NCBI RefSeq assembly: GCF_014641075.1
Contig: NZ_BMHP01000006.1
Coordinates: 124,001-188,000, forward strand
Source of the DNA: Paenibacillus nasutitermitis
GTDB lineage: Bacteria; Bacillota; Bacilli; Paenibacillales; Paenibacillaceae
DNA: 64,000 nt
Direction of reading: 5' to 3'
Of the stretch, positions 8,569-16,666 are shown piece by piece (position 1 is the stretch's first letter; each line of letters begins with the position of its first letter). The notes below the pieces were generated by a model. That model saw only the letters and a program-made list of their open reading frames with translations, did not search any database and was not told where the DNA came from. The position numbers were made by a program, and so were the translations under genes.

Positions 8569-9216
8569 TCAGTCGCAAGTGCCGCCTGGCGCCTCCGGGC
8601 CTCCCGGCGAGTCATCTGTCCATTGGACAGGCGTGCCCATGCCGGAAATACCCGCTTCGGCCGCCGAATAGACAGCGCGGACGCCTCCAATCAGCTTCGG
8701 CCGCGTGTAAGCCATCGTTACATGCGCATGGCCGATCGTCCGGATGGAAGCTCTGACGGGCACTGCCACGCGTCGCAAATGCATGCCGATAAACGTATCT
8801 CCGATATCAAGCCCCGCATGCGCTTGAACGGTCTCGGTCAAACAAGGCTCGGAAAGCTGCCTGTATGCATAGGAAGCCATGGACCCTCCGGCCTTGGGAA
8901 CCGGAATAGCGCCGACAATCTCCAGCCCATGCCGCTCGGCCGTTTCCCGCTCCATCACAAGCGCGCGGTTCAAATGCTCGCAGCACTGGTAGACCGGATG
9001 GAAGCCGACAACCTGGCGGACTGACTCCACGCCTTCATAGATCGCGCGTGCTGTTTCCAGCGTTCCCGAGGTGCCGATCCGATGCCCGGCCACCTCGCTT
9101 GTGCTTACGCCGATAACCAGCAGCTGGCCGCTGCCGAGCCGGGCGGCCTGGACAAGCTCGCGGACAACCTTTTCAACATCAGCTGCTAGGGACGCAAGTC
9201 TCGGTTCCTCGCTCAT
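8569..9216 (-). CDS. ywlG: UPF0340/TIGR01440 family protein YwlG
   Basis: This 215-residue protein is the YwlG (DUF436) family member conserved next to rpiB and glyA in many Bacillota. Visible family stretches are VIGVSTSEVAGHRIGTSG, FQPVYQ-like HPVYQCCEHLNRALV and AHAGLDIGDTFIGMHL. Its biochemical role is not established. AAGGAGTG precedes the ATG at 9216. The last 25 residues are Gly/Pro-rich and less conserved in appearance. Confidence 0.88.
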   Translation of the reverse strand: MSEEPRLASLAADVEKVVRELVQAARLGSGQLLVIGVSTSEVAGHRIGTSGTLETARAIYEGVESVRQVVGFHPVYQCCEHLNRALVMERETAERHGLEIVGAIPVPKAGGSMASYAYRQLSEPCLTETVQAHAGLDIGDTFIGMHLRRVAVPVRASIRTIGHAHVTMAYTRPKLIGGVRAVYSAAEAGISGMGTPVQWTDDSPGGPEAPGGTCD

Positions 9217-9323
9217 CGCTGCTCCACTCCTTAAGTAAACGTTCTTCTTCCTTAACGCTTTCTTGGATTGACAGGGGGATAAGGTCTGCTGTCTTTAATT
9301 GTGCCATGCGGCACGGATGCGAT

Positions 9324-9773
9324 TTACGCAAGACTGCTTTCAATTTTCATGACTTTGTCGATCCGGCCCACATGGCGCTCCTGCCCAGAGAACGGGGTTT
9401 TCAGCCAGATACGGACAATTTCCTGCGCCAGACCGGGACCGATAACACGTTCGCCCATCGCCAGCACATTCGTATCGTTGTGCTCGCGGGTAGCCTGGGC
9501 AGAGAACATATCATGCACAAGCGCGCAGCGGATGCCGGCAACCTTGTTGGCTGCGATGGACATTCCGATACCTGTACCGCAGACGAGAATTCCACGCTCC
9601 GCTTTGCCGCTGGTCACTCTTTCGCAGACAGGCAGGGCATAATCGGGATAATCGACCGACTGCTCGCAGCTGCAGCCGACGTCTTCAATTTCATGGCCTA
9701 GCGACCGGATAAAGGAAACCAGTTCTTCCTTCAAGCGATAACCGCCGTGATCGGCGCCAATAGCGATTTTCAT
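9324..9773 (-). CDS. rpiB: Ribose-5-phosphate isomerase B
   Basis: The 149-residue enzyme interconverts ribose-5-phosphate and ribulose-5-phosphate in the pentose phosphate pathway. The RpiB marks are MKIAIGADHGGYRLKEEL at the N-terminus, the GILVCGTGIGMSIAANK loop with the active-site Cys, and the later NVLAMGERVIG segment. The ATG at 9773 is chosen because GGGAGG precedes it; an in-frame extension upstream is not supported. It sits between ywlE and ywlG. Confidence 0.95.
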   Translation of the reverse strand: MKIAIGADHGGYRLKEELVSFIRSLGHEIEDVGCSCEQSVDYPDYALPVCERVTSGKAERGILVCGTGIGMSIAANKVAGIRCALVHDMFSAQATREHNDTNVLAMGERVIGPGLAQEIVRIWLKTPFSGQERHVGRIDKVMKIESSLA

Positions 9774-9952
9774 AGGTACAGTCCTCCCGGTTTGTACCGC
9801 CTGCATTGTCGGGCCGTTCAAGGGTCCGCTTCCGGATGATGAAGATGGTTATTTCCCGGTCCCCGGAAAGCGGAAGGATTGAAGGCGCGCAAAACGGCGG
9901 ATAATGTCGATGAGATGATGGTACTAGTATACCTGAAATCGCCTGGAAGACG

Positions 9953-9974
9953 AAAAAAGAGCATGACATGCTCT
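9953..9974 (-). terminator. Terminator downstream of ywlE
   Basis: GAGCAT-GAC-ATGCTC forms a tight hairpin that on the minus strand is followed by six T. It ends ywlE transcription, so rpiB must have its own promoter within 9774-9950. Apart from this hairpin the 9774-10157 gap contains no gene that I can support. Confidence 0.7.
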
Positions 9975-10157
9975 CGCACGCTGCTCTTTGCCCAGGCGAC
10001 CGGCCGTATGATCTGATGCTCCACCGTGGTTTGATCCACTTTAGTCGCCAGTTACATCAGAAACCGTCTTAGTTGTGTTCATCATACCGCATTGCCAGCT
10101 GAAAATCAATCATCGGCCTTGTTGGTTCAGGGGGATTCTCAGGAATCGCATCCACGA

Positions 10158-10739
10158 TTAATGGGCAGGGCCGAGTTTGTCCAGCAGCTTCTGAAGAGCC
10201 GCTTCGATTTCATCGGCGCTGCGTTCATAGATCTCCATCGAACCGCCAAATGGATCGGCAATATCGAAGTTCGGGATCCGCTTCTCCAGTTCCAGCAGGC
10301 GGTCGCGCTCGCCGCTGGTCATCTGCTGGCCAAGCACCTGCTTCATCTGCCATTCCGTATATAAGGCCTCCAGCTCCGCGATGTCGGCCAGAACCTTCTC
10401 ATCGCTGCCGACAAATTCCTTGAGGGTATAAGTCTTGTCCACTGCGTGCGGAAAACGCTGCAGCAAGCTGCGCTTATGGCTCGTGGTCATGGTTAGAATC
10501 AGATCGGCCCATACCACCGAGCCGCCATCCAGCGCTTTGGAGCTTGAGGGACAGGATGCCTCGCGTTTGCGCAGCACGCCCGCAGCATGTACCGAGACAG
10601 GAAGCCCGTCTACGGTGGATACTCCGGCTGAGCGCACCTCCAGCGGCCGTCCCCGCTTTTTCGCCAATTCCTTAAGTATGCCCTCCGCCATAGGCGAGCG
10701 ACATGTATTGCCGGTGCAAACGAGCAGGATCCGTTTCAC
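10158..10739 (-). CDS. ywlE: Low-molecular-weight phosphatase, protein-arginine phosphatase YwlE type
   Basis: The N-terminal P-loop CTGNTCRS lies at residues 8-15 and the catalytic-acid motif DPFGGS at 162-167. In this family Thr after Asn, in place of the Ile of tyrosine phosphatases, is the known mark of arginine-phosphate specificity (YwlE reverses McsB arginine phosphorylation). At 193 residues it is about 40 longer than B. subtilis YwlE; the extra part is a charged helical stretch around residues 112-155. The start is GTG at 10739 with AAGGAG ten bases upstream. It is downstream of mntP, as in Bacillus. Confidence 0.88.
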   Translation of the reverse strand: MKRILLVCTGNTCRSPMAEGILKELAKKRGRPLEVRSAGVSTVDGLPVSVHAAGVLRKREASCPSSSKALDGGSVVWADLILTMTTSHKRSLLQRFPHAVDKTYTLKEFVGSDEKVLADIAELEALYTEWQMKQVLGQQMTSGERDRLLELEKRIPNFDIADPFGGSMEIYERSADEIEAALQKLLDKLGPAH

Positions 10740-10783
10740 AGCATACGCACTCCTTTATCCGTAGATGTTCTAAGATTATGCGT

Positions 10784-11344
10784 TCAAAAAAGAACGAGCA
10801 GACCGAATGTAAATAAAATAACGCCGCCCAGCGCCTCTCCGTATTCGCCCAGGCTTGAGCTGACGCGCCGTCCGATAAGCAGACCAAACGTGGACATGAC
10901 ACCGCCGAAAAAACCGAACAAAAGCACAGTGACCAGCACATCCGCTGCAAACATGCCAAGTGAGATGCCGACCGAGAAGGAATCGATGCTTACGCTGAGC
11001 GCAAACACCAGCATGCCCCATGCCGTCCGATGGTTCAGGGATTCCACGGATTCGCCGCGCAGCGAGCTGTAGATCATATGGCCGCCGAGCAGCAGAAGCA
11101 GGACACCGGCTGCGGAGGATGCCACATCACCCAGGAGGGTACTGACATATTTACCGGTAAGCATGCCCATCAGCGGCATAATTATATGAAACAGCGCAAT
11201 AATTGCACTCAATTTAAGAATATCCCGAAGGCGGATGCCTTTCATGCCAATACCGACACCAAGTGAAAAAGCATCCATGCCAAGCGCGATCGCCATTAAC
11301 AATAGCGTCAGCAGCTGCCCGGCATGCAAGCCCGCTCCAATCAT
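10784..11344 (-). CDS. mntP: Manganese efflux pump MntP family
   Basis: This membrane protein of 186 residues has six hydrophobic helices. The family marks are the two acidic repeats GMDAFSLGVGIG and SIDSFSVGISLG with intramembrane Asp. MntP exports manganese from the cytosol. I take the ATG at 11344 (MIGAGLHAG) because AAGGGGGAAAAGG precedes it; an earlier in-frame ATG at 11380 lacks a good site. No manganese riboswitch can be seen in the 70-bp gap before it, so it is probably transcribed with ywlC. Confidence 0.88.
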   Translation of the reverse strand: MIGAGLHAGQLLTLLLMAIALGMDAFSLGVGIGMKGIRLRDILKLSAIIALFHIIMPLMGMLTGKYVSTLLGDVASSAAGVLLLLLGGHMIYSSLRGESVESLNHRTAWGMLVFALSVSIDSFSVGISLGMFAADVLVTVLLFGFFGGVMSTFGLLIGRRVSSSLGEYGEALGGVILFTFGLLVLF

Positions 11345-11416
11345 ACCTTTTCCCCCTTGTCCGCATTCTTTTCCAAGCATATGCGGACAAGGGGTGAAAC
11401 ATGACCTTTAAAGGAT

Positions 11417-12550
11417 CTACAACCGGATAATGCGGTGCGCAGCCGCCTTCGCGAGCCTGTTCATCAGGGCGTGGCCGATACCGGCTTCCGGACATGTCTG
11501 CGCCCAGATCCGGTCAACCCCGAGACTGTCAAACGCGCGCAGCGCTGCATACAAGCCTTGAGCCGCCTGCTCCAGATGGGCGAGGCTGCCGATAACCAGC
11601 ACGTGATCGGCTTCAAACCCGGCGGCATGTTCATGGAAAGCAAGTACGCCTGTACATTCTCCGCGTGCCTGCGCATCCTTAACCTGATCGTTAACAAACG
11701 AAACGATATTGTCAATCTCGCCTTCAACAAGCTGCATCGTGCCGCGTGGAGCATAATGGGCATATTTCATGCCGGGCGAGCGCGGGGCCCATCCGCTGCC
11801 CGGCTTATCCGGCCCAGTCCCTTCCGTACCGCGTGAGAATCGCTCCGCGCCCGCATCCCAACCGGACTGCTGCGGAGCGGCAGCCTGGTCATATTCGACT
11901 TGCAGACCGGCTTCGCGCATCGACTCCGCTGTAATTCCGCCCGGCCGCAGAATCCGTACCGTACCGGCGGCTTCCACTTCAATAACGGTCGATTCCAGCC
12001 CTACGCCAGACGGACCTCCATCCGCCACCGCGTCGATCCGGCCATCCAGATCATCCAGCACATGGGCGGCTTCCGTAGGGCTGGGACGGCCGGAGCTGTT
12101 GGCGCTTGGCGCGGCAATCGGGCAGCCGGCAGCGGCAATCAAGGCGAGCGCGACAGGATGCGAAGGCATCCGGACAGCAACGGTATCAAGCCCGGCTGTA
12201 ACGCGGTCCGATAGCGTGCCTGCCAGAAGCGGAAGCACCAGCGTGAGCGGTCCAGGCCAGAATCGTTCCATGAGCAGCTTCTCGCTTTCCCCATAAGCAG
12301 GGGCAAACGCATCAAGCTGGGCAAGGTCGGATATGTGAACGATGAGCGGGTTGTCAGAAGGTCTTCCTTTCGCTTCAAATATAGCTTCTACCGCCAAGGT
12401 GTCGCAAGCATTGGCGCCCAGACCGTATACCGTTTCTGTCGGAAACGCCACCGTTCCTCCCTGCCTGAGAACATCCGCTGCTTCCTTTATCTTTTCAGGC
12501 TCTGGATTCAAACCATCAACTTGCAGCACTTTTGTTACCTTCGGGTTCAT
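11417..12550 (-). CDS. ywlC: L-threonylcarbamoyladenylate synthase (Sua5/YwlC)
   Basis: The 377-residue enzyme makes threonylcarbamoyl-AMP for the universal t6A tRNA modification. The YrdC domain (about residues 20-205) shows PTETVYGLG at 37-45 and KGRPSDNPL at 61-69, followed by PIAAPSANSSGRPSPT. After a Gly/Arg-rich linker near residues 225-265 comes a Sua5-type C-terminal domain beginning at SPGMKYAHYAP, so this is the long Sua5 form. The ribosome site is AAGGAAT. It begins the ywlC-mntP-ywlE run. Confidence 0.94.
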   Translation of the reverse strand: MNPKVTKVLQVDGLNPEPEKIKEAADVLRQGGTVAFPTETVYGLGANACDTLAVEAIFEAKGRPSDNPLIVHISDLAQLDAFAPAYGESEKLLMERFWPGPLTLVLPLLAGTLSDRVTAGLDTVAVRMPSHPVALALIAAAGCPIAAPSANSSGRPSPTEAAHVLDDLDGRIDAVADGGPSGVGLESTVIEVEAAGTVRILRPGGITAESMREAGLQVEYDQAAAPQQSGWDAGAERFSRGTEGTGPDKPGSGWAPRSPGMKYAHYAPRGTMQLVEGEIDNIVSFVNDQVKDAQARGECTGVLAFHEHAAGFEADHVLVIGSLAHLEQAAQGLYAALRAFDSLGVDRIWAQTCPEAGIGHALMNRLAKAAAHRIIRL

Positions 12551-12595
12551 TATGCATCCATTCCTTAGACGACTGTTGCGCCATTTCTTTTCCCT

Positions 12596-12757
12596 ATTAT
12601 ATCATACCCGCCCGTACGGCATCCTGTCTGAAATTCACAATAAGCATGATAGAATACTTCACATATCGAGGCAGATATGGCGAAAATGGAGCGTTTTTTC
12701 TTTACTTTCTCGAAGTGCAGAGTTATGATGCTATGTGTTCTTTATATATCGAGATAT
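12596..12757. promoter_or_regulatory. Divergent promoter region of ywlC and the MFS exporter
   Basis: On the minus strand TG-A-TATAAT (12601-12596) is an extended -10 for ywlC. Nearer the plus-strand exporter, ATATC-GA-GATAT at 12746-12757 is a short inverted repeat that could be an operator. No regulator gene is adjacent. Confidence 0.4.
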
Positions 12758-12798
12758 CAGCTGCGTACTTTTTGCAAGCGGCTAGCGGAGGTTTAACC

Positions 12799-14250
12799 AT
12801 GCAACAAGAAGAAACCAGGCAGATCCGGTTCCTGCCCATCATGATTGCCATTTTTTTCGGCAGTTTTATTTCAACGCTTAGTGTAAGCACGATTAACATT
12901 GCCATTCCCGTCCTGCAGGTTGACTTTGCTTCCGACCTGAATACCATTCAATGGACGTTAACCGGTTTTATGCTAGCCATGGGGACGTTTGCTCCGATCA
13001 GCGGATACTTCGGCGAACGCTTCAGCTACAAGTGGCTTTACCTTGTTTCCCTGCTGGGCTTTACCATCGCCTCCGCCCTTTGCGCACTGGCATGGAGCGC
13101 CCCGTCGCTCATTGCCTTCCGCATCCTGCAGGGCGCCTTCAGCGGCCTCATTATTCCAGCCACCATGTCTATCATTTATCAAATCATTCCCCGCGAGAAA
13201 CAGCCAGTCGCAATCAGCTTCTGGGCGATGTCGGCGATGCTCGCACCGGCAATCGGACCAACGCTCAGCGGCTGGCTCCTGGATAATGTGAGCTGGCAAT
13301 GGCTGTTCTGGATGAATGTGCCGATCGGCATCATCGGGGTTCTGCTTATTATCCCGTTCATTCCTTACTACAGGCTGAACATACCCAAGTCATTCGATCT
13401 CATCGGCTTTATTACCGTCATAGTCAGCAGCTCCTCGCTGCTGGTCGCTTTATCGCAAGGCCACTCCTGGGGCTGGTCTTCAACCAGGGTTATCAGCTTA
13501 GTCGTAGGGGGCTGCGTATTCCTTGCCTTGTTCATCTGGCGCGAGCTCACTGCCCGGACTCCCCTGCTGGATCTGCGGGTGCTCGGCAACGCCCGCTACA
13601 CGATTTCATTGATTACGATCTGCATCATCACAATCAGTCTGTATTCCGGCACGTTTCTGACGCCAATCTTCCTGCAGAACATCCAGCAGGTTACACCTCT
13701 TGATACCGGATTGATTTTGCTCCCGGCATCCTTGGCCATGGCCATTTTGACCCCTTTTGTAGGCAAGTTCTACAGCAAGTTTGGCCCCCGCGTCCTGCTC
13801 ATCATCGGCGTGGTGCTGATGGCAGCGGGGACGCTCCCGCTCAGTTGGCTCAGCATTGACATTCCTCATGGCTATATCGTCTTCTGGATGATTGTCCGCA
13901 ATCTGGGAATCGCCTGCGCCATGATGCCGGCCAGCAACGCCGGCATGGAACAAATATCGCCTCAGCTCAGCGGGCATGCTTCTTCCATCAGCAACTGGCT
14001 GCGCAACGTATTCGGCTCCTTCGCCATTGCAATCTTTACAACCCTGCTGGCCTCGCATAGCGCATCGCATGCGACTGATATGGCCAAAGCAGGCTCGACA
14101 GACAAACAATTCATTCAAATGATGTCCTTTACGATGAGCGTGAACGATGTTTATCTGATTGCGACGATTATCGTTCTGGTCGCTCTGCCGATCTGCCTGT
14201 TCATACCCAAGCTGCGCCCGGACACAATCGGCCGCAAGCAAGCTGCTTAA
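12799..14250 (+). CDS. DHA2-family MFS multidrug exporter
   Basis: This 483-residue protein has about 14 hydrophobic helices, typical of the EmrB/QacA (DHA2) proton-driven exporters. Motif C-like GPTLSGWLLD and the early TINIAIPVLQVDF and TIQWTLTGFML segments fit the family. The ATG at 12799 has GGAGG at proper spacing; a longer upstream frame is not expected to be translated. It is the only plus-strand gene in the core run of minus-strand genes, and it is clearly paralogous to the exporter at 49726-51171. The substrate is unknown. Confidence 0.9.
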   Translation: MQQEETRQIRFLPIMIAIFFGSFISTLSVSTINIAIPVLQVDFASDLNTIQWTLTGFMLAMGTFAPISGYFGERFSYKWLYLVSLLGFTIASALCALAWSAPSLIAFRILQGAFSGLIIPATMSIIYQIIPREKQPVAISFWAMSAMLAPAIGPTLSGWLLDNVSWQWLFWMNVPIGIIGVLLIIPFIPYYRLNIPKSFDLIGFITVIVSSSSLLVALSQGHSWGWSSTRVISLVVGGCVFLALFIWRELTARTPLLDLRVLGNARYTISLITICIITISLYSGTFLTPIFLQNIQQVTPLDTGLILLPASLAMAILTPFVGKFYSKFGPRVLLIIGVVLMAAGTLPLSWLSIDIPHGYIVFWMIVRNLGIACAMMPASNAGMEQISPQLSGHASSISNWLRNVFGSFAIAIFTTLLASHSASHATDMAKAGSTDKQFIQMMSFTMSVNDVYLIATIIVLVALPICLFIPKLRPDTIGRKQAA

Positions 14251-14270
14251 TGCCGCTGTCCTATGGACTC

Positions 14271-14321
14271 AAAACAAACACCCCTCTTTCAGAAATTCGG
14301 AAGGAGGGGTGTTTGTTTTGT
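14271..14321. terminator. Bidirectional terminator between the exporter and spoIIR
   Basis: A perfect 16-bp stem pairs 14271-14286 with 14304-14319 (arm AAAACAAACACCCCTC). The A-rich and T-rich feet allow termination on both strands, ending the exporter on plus and spoIIR on minus. Confidence 0.85.
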
Positions 14322-14395
14322 TCCCTATCCGGTGCGTCCGGGCCTCGCGGCTCTGCCGGCAGCCGGGACCATGATCCAGCGAAGAAGCGTCTGTC

Positions 14396-15115
14396 CTAGC
14401 TGAACAGGTTTTTGAAGAATTGCACGATAGATTGAATGAGTTCCCATATGAAGAACTTCACTTCCGGCTTTTCCGCTGCGGTATCAGCACCAGCCTTCTC
14501 TTTATTGCCAGCTTCGATGTCCGCTTGCTGCGCCTGCTGATTCTTGGCATCTTGCCCGCCGGATACCGCCGTCACAGCGGTCGCGGCCGGAGAAGCAGCT
14601 TCCCCGCTCACCGCATCCACAAAACAAAGGGGAGGAAACAGGACGCACCACCAGTTCTGTCCTTCCGCTTTGCCCAGCGAGATCCGGAGCGCTTCGTAAT
14701 TGCCAGCGGGATAAACTTCGCTGCCATATATTTTAGTGGGAAACGGCACAAGGCCCAGTTCCGCCTTGAAGTCATACGTAAATCCGCGTTGATTCAATTC
14801 ATCGGCAATGACCCGCTCGATATCACCCATATGCGAAAGGATCGTACTGCGGGCTTCCTCAATCGTCTGGGGGCTTGCGACCCATTGATCGATTTGCGCT
14901 ACAACCGCGTCGCGGACAACTCTTTTGACGGCTTGATCAGCCGCGCTGTCGGAATTGGCGAGAATTCGCAGGCGGATGGATTCTCCGGGAATCTCACCGC
15001 CTGCTACAGCCGCATCGGCACGCTGGCTTTCCCAGCTCATAATCAGAACCATAATGGCAAGAAACAGGTAACCATAGGAAGAACGGTAAGGAAAACGGGA
15101 ATAAGGACGGATCAT
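14396..15115 (-). CDS. spoIIR: Stage II sporulation protein R
   Basis: SpoIIR is made in the forespore and secreted to trigger SpoIIGA processing of pro-sigma-E in the mother cell. The 239-residue product has an N-terminal signal or anchor helix, then the family core from GESIRLRILANSDSAADQAVK to NWWCVLFPPLCFVD. The C-terminal part is an Ala/Gln-rich linker and a short hydrophobic end (FFIWELIQSIVQFFKNLF). The ATG at 15115 follows AAAGGAG by nine bases. It marks the organism as endospore-forming. Neighbours prmC and ywlC match Bacillus order. Confidence 0.95.
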   Translation of the reverse strand: MIRPYSRFPYRSSYGYLFLAIMVLIMSWESQRADAAVAGGEIPGESIRLRILANSDSAADQAVKRVVRDAVVAQIDQWVASPQTIEEARSTILSHMGDIERVIADELNQRGFTYDFKAELGLVPFPTKIYGSEVYPAGNYEALRISLGKAEGQNWWCVLFPPLCFVDAVSGEAASPAATAVTAVSGGQDAKNQQAQQADIEAGNKEKAGADTAAEKPEVKFFIWELIQSIVQFFKNLFS

Positions 15116-15250
15116 AACGTCAAGCTCCTTTTTCGTCACCCGTCGGTGCGCTTGGCTTGCGTTCCGGAACGATCATATCCCCATTATGTCCGCTCTGCCA
15201 ATCTTTAAACCTAGCATCTCGTATTTGTGATCTAAAAGATTGATAACAAG

Positions 15251-15347
15251 AAGAAACGAACTGCGCCGTCCTCTGGCGGCAAAGTTCGTTTCTTCCCTTA
15301 GACCTTATAGAAATGTATAAGCGTGAAACGTATAAATTCTATAAGGT
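15251..15347. repeat. Two successive inverted repeats between prmC and spoIIR
   Basis: First, GAAACGAACT (15253-15262) pairs with AGTTCGTTTC (15283-15292) around a GCCG/CGGC core. Second, ACCTTATAGAA (15302-15312) pairs perfectly with TTCTATAAGGT (15337-15347). Together with the terminator at 15350-15379 they make three hairpins in 130 bases. The 15116-15514 gap shows no gene. Confidence 0.7.
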
Positions 15348-15349
15348 TG

Positions 15350-15379
15350 AAAAAAACCAACGGGCCAGCGGCCCGTTGG
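15350..15379 (-). terminator. Terminator downstream of prmC
   Basis: CCAACGGGCC-AGC-GGCCCGTTGG is a perfect 10-bp stem with a three-base loop. On the minus strand it is followed by a run of T. It separates prmC from spoIIR. Confidence 0.85.
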
Positions 15380-15514
15380 GAGTTACAAATGACCCGGCAT
15401 CCTCATACACCGGATCACGACAAGTAGAAGACCTTTCCTGTACATCTTGCCCTGCTAATCCATACCCCTCCCTGGCTTCAGGAGTCCTCCAGACCCGCTA
15501 CGCCTTGCAGCGCT

Positions 15515-16597
15515 TTATGTCCGGTGATTTACCGCGATGACATGCCTCTCAATACCGGCATAATCGCAGATGATCCGGACTTCATCCCAGATCCCGGGCC
15601 GCTTCAGCATCCGCGCGACTTCCCGGGCTTGGGCCATGCCAAGCTCGAAGGCTACGATGCGCGGCAGCTGCGCCAGCCGCGGCAGCTGCTCCAGCATACG
15701 GCGGTAAGGGTGCAGACCGTCATCGCCGCCGTCAAGCGCAAGCCGGGGTTCATGGTCGCGGACCTCCGGCTGCAAGCCTGCAATGTCTCCAGCCGGGATA
15801 TACGGCGGATTGGAGACAAGCACATCGATCCGCAGCCCGGCGGCGGGGCCGCCCTCCCCCGCGGGAGCGCCGGTTTCGCCCTCGCGCGGGGCCAGGAACG
15901 GCGCGAGCAGGTCGCCCTGCGCGAACGACATTCGCGCCGCTGCGCCATGGCGCGCCGCGTTCGCGCGGGCGACTTCCAGCGCGTCCGGCGACAGATCGGA
16001 CGCGCAGACGCGCCAGAGCGGACGCTGCACCGCAAGCGTCACGCCGATGGCGCCGCTTCCCGTGCCGACGTCAAGCACCGTCGGCACGCAGGCCGCGGAC
16101 GGGCGGCTGCTTGTCCCCGCCGCCCCCGCTCCAGCCCTGCCTTCGGCTCCGCCCGCAGGCAGCCCGCCGCCCGCCGCTGCGGCAGCTCCCGCTTGCGGCC
16201 AAAGCCGGTCGGCTTCGGCCAGCACGGCCTCCACAAGCAGCTCCGTCTCCGGCCGCGGGATCAATACGGCCGGCGTTACCGCATACGGCAGGCCGTAGAA
16301 CCACTGCTCGCCGATCAGATACTGCGCCGGCTCGCCGGCTCCCTTGCGCGTAATCAGCGTCTCCCATTCCGTTGACCGGCCGGCCGGGAACGGATCGCGC
16401 CAGTCGCGCAGCAGCCCCGCCTTCTCCAGCCCGAGCAGATGCATCAGCAGCAGCTCGCTGTTCGATCTCGGTTCCATAATTCCGCGCTGCTCCAAAAACA
16501 AAGAAGCCTGCAAGCAGGCTTCTCCAATGGTCAGCACCCGGTCCGCTTCTTCCATTCGGAAGCCGTCCGGGCTGCTGTTCATGCTGCGCTCCATCAT
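15515..16597 (-). CDS. prmC: Peptide chain release factor N5-glutamine methyltransferase
   Basis: PrmC methylates the glutamine of the GGQ motif of release factors, using S-adenosylmethionine. In this 360-residue copy the AdoMet motif DVGTGSGAIG is at 176-185 and the catalytic NPPY at 263-266, after the PrmC N-terminal helical domain with IPRPETELLV. Two Ala/Gly/Pro-rich insertions, at about 136-169 and 235-254, make it some 70 residues longer than B. subtilis PrmC and give this stretch very high GC. It lies directly downstream of prfA, its substrate gene. Confidence 0.93.
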   Translation of the reverse strand: MMERSMNSSPDGFRMEEADRVLTIGEACLQASLFLEQRGIMEPRSNSELLLMHLLGLEKAGLLRDWRDPFPAGRSTEWETLITRKGAGEPAQYLIGEQWFYGLPYAVTPAVLIPRPETELLVEAVLAEADRLWPQAGAAAAAGGGLPAGGAEGRAGAGAAGTSSRPSAACVPTVLDVGTGSGAIGVTLAVQRPLWRVCASDLSPDALEVARANAARHGAAARMSFAQGDLLAPFLAPREGETGAPAGEGGPAAGLRIDVLVSNPPYIPAGDIAGLQPEVRDHEPRLALDGGDDGLHPYRRMLEQLPRLAQLPRIVAFELGMAQAREVARMLKRPGIWDEVRIICDYAGIERHVIAVNHRT

Positions 16598-16666
16598 CCA
16601 TTAGCGCCCCTCTCTATATGACCAGCCTCTTAAAGGCATGCGGCGGTCCTGCCGGTATCCTGGCGT

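Noticed and set aside
15524..16375. Long open frames on several strands opposite prmC
   Set aside because: They come from the GC-rich Ala/Gly inserts, where stop codons are rare; only PrmC shows family motifs.
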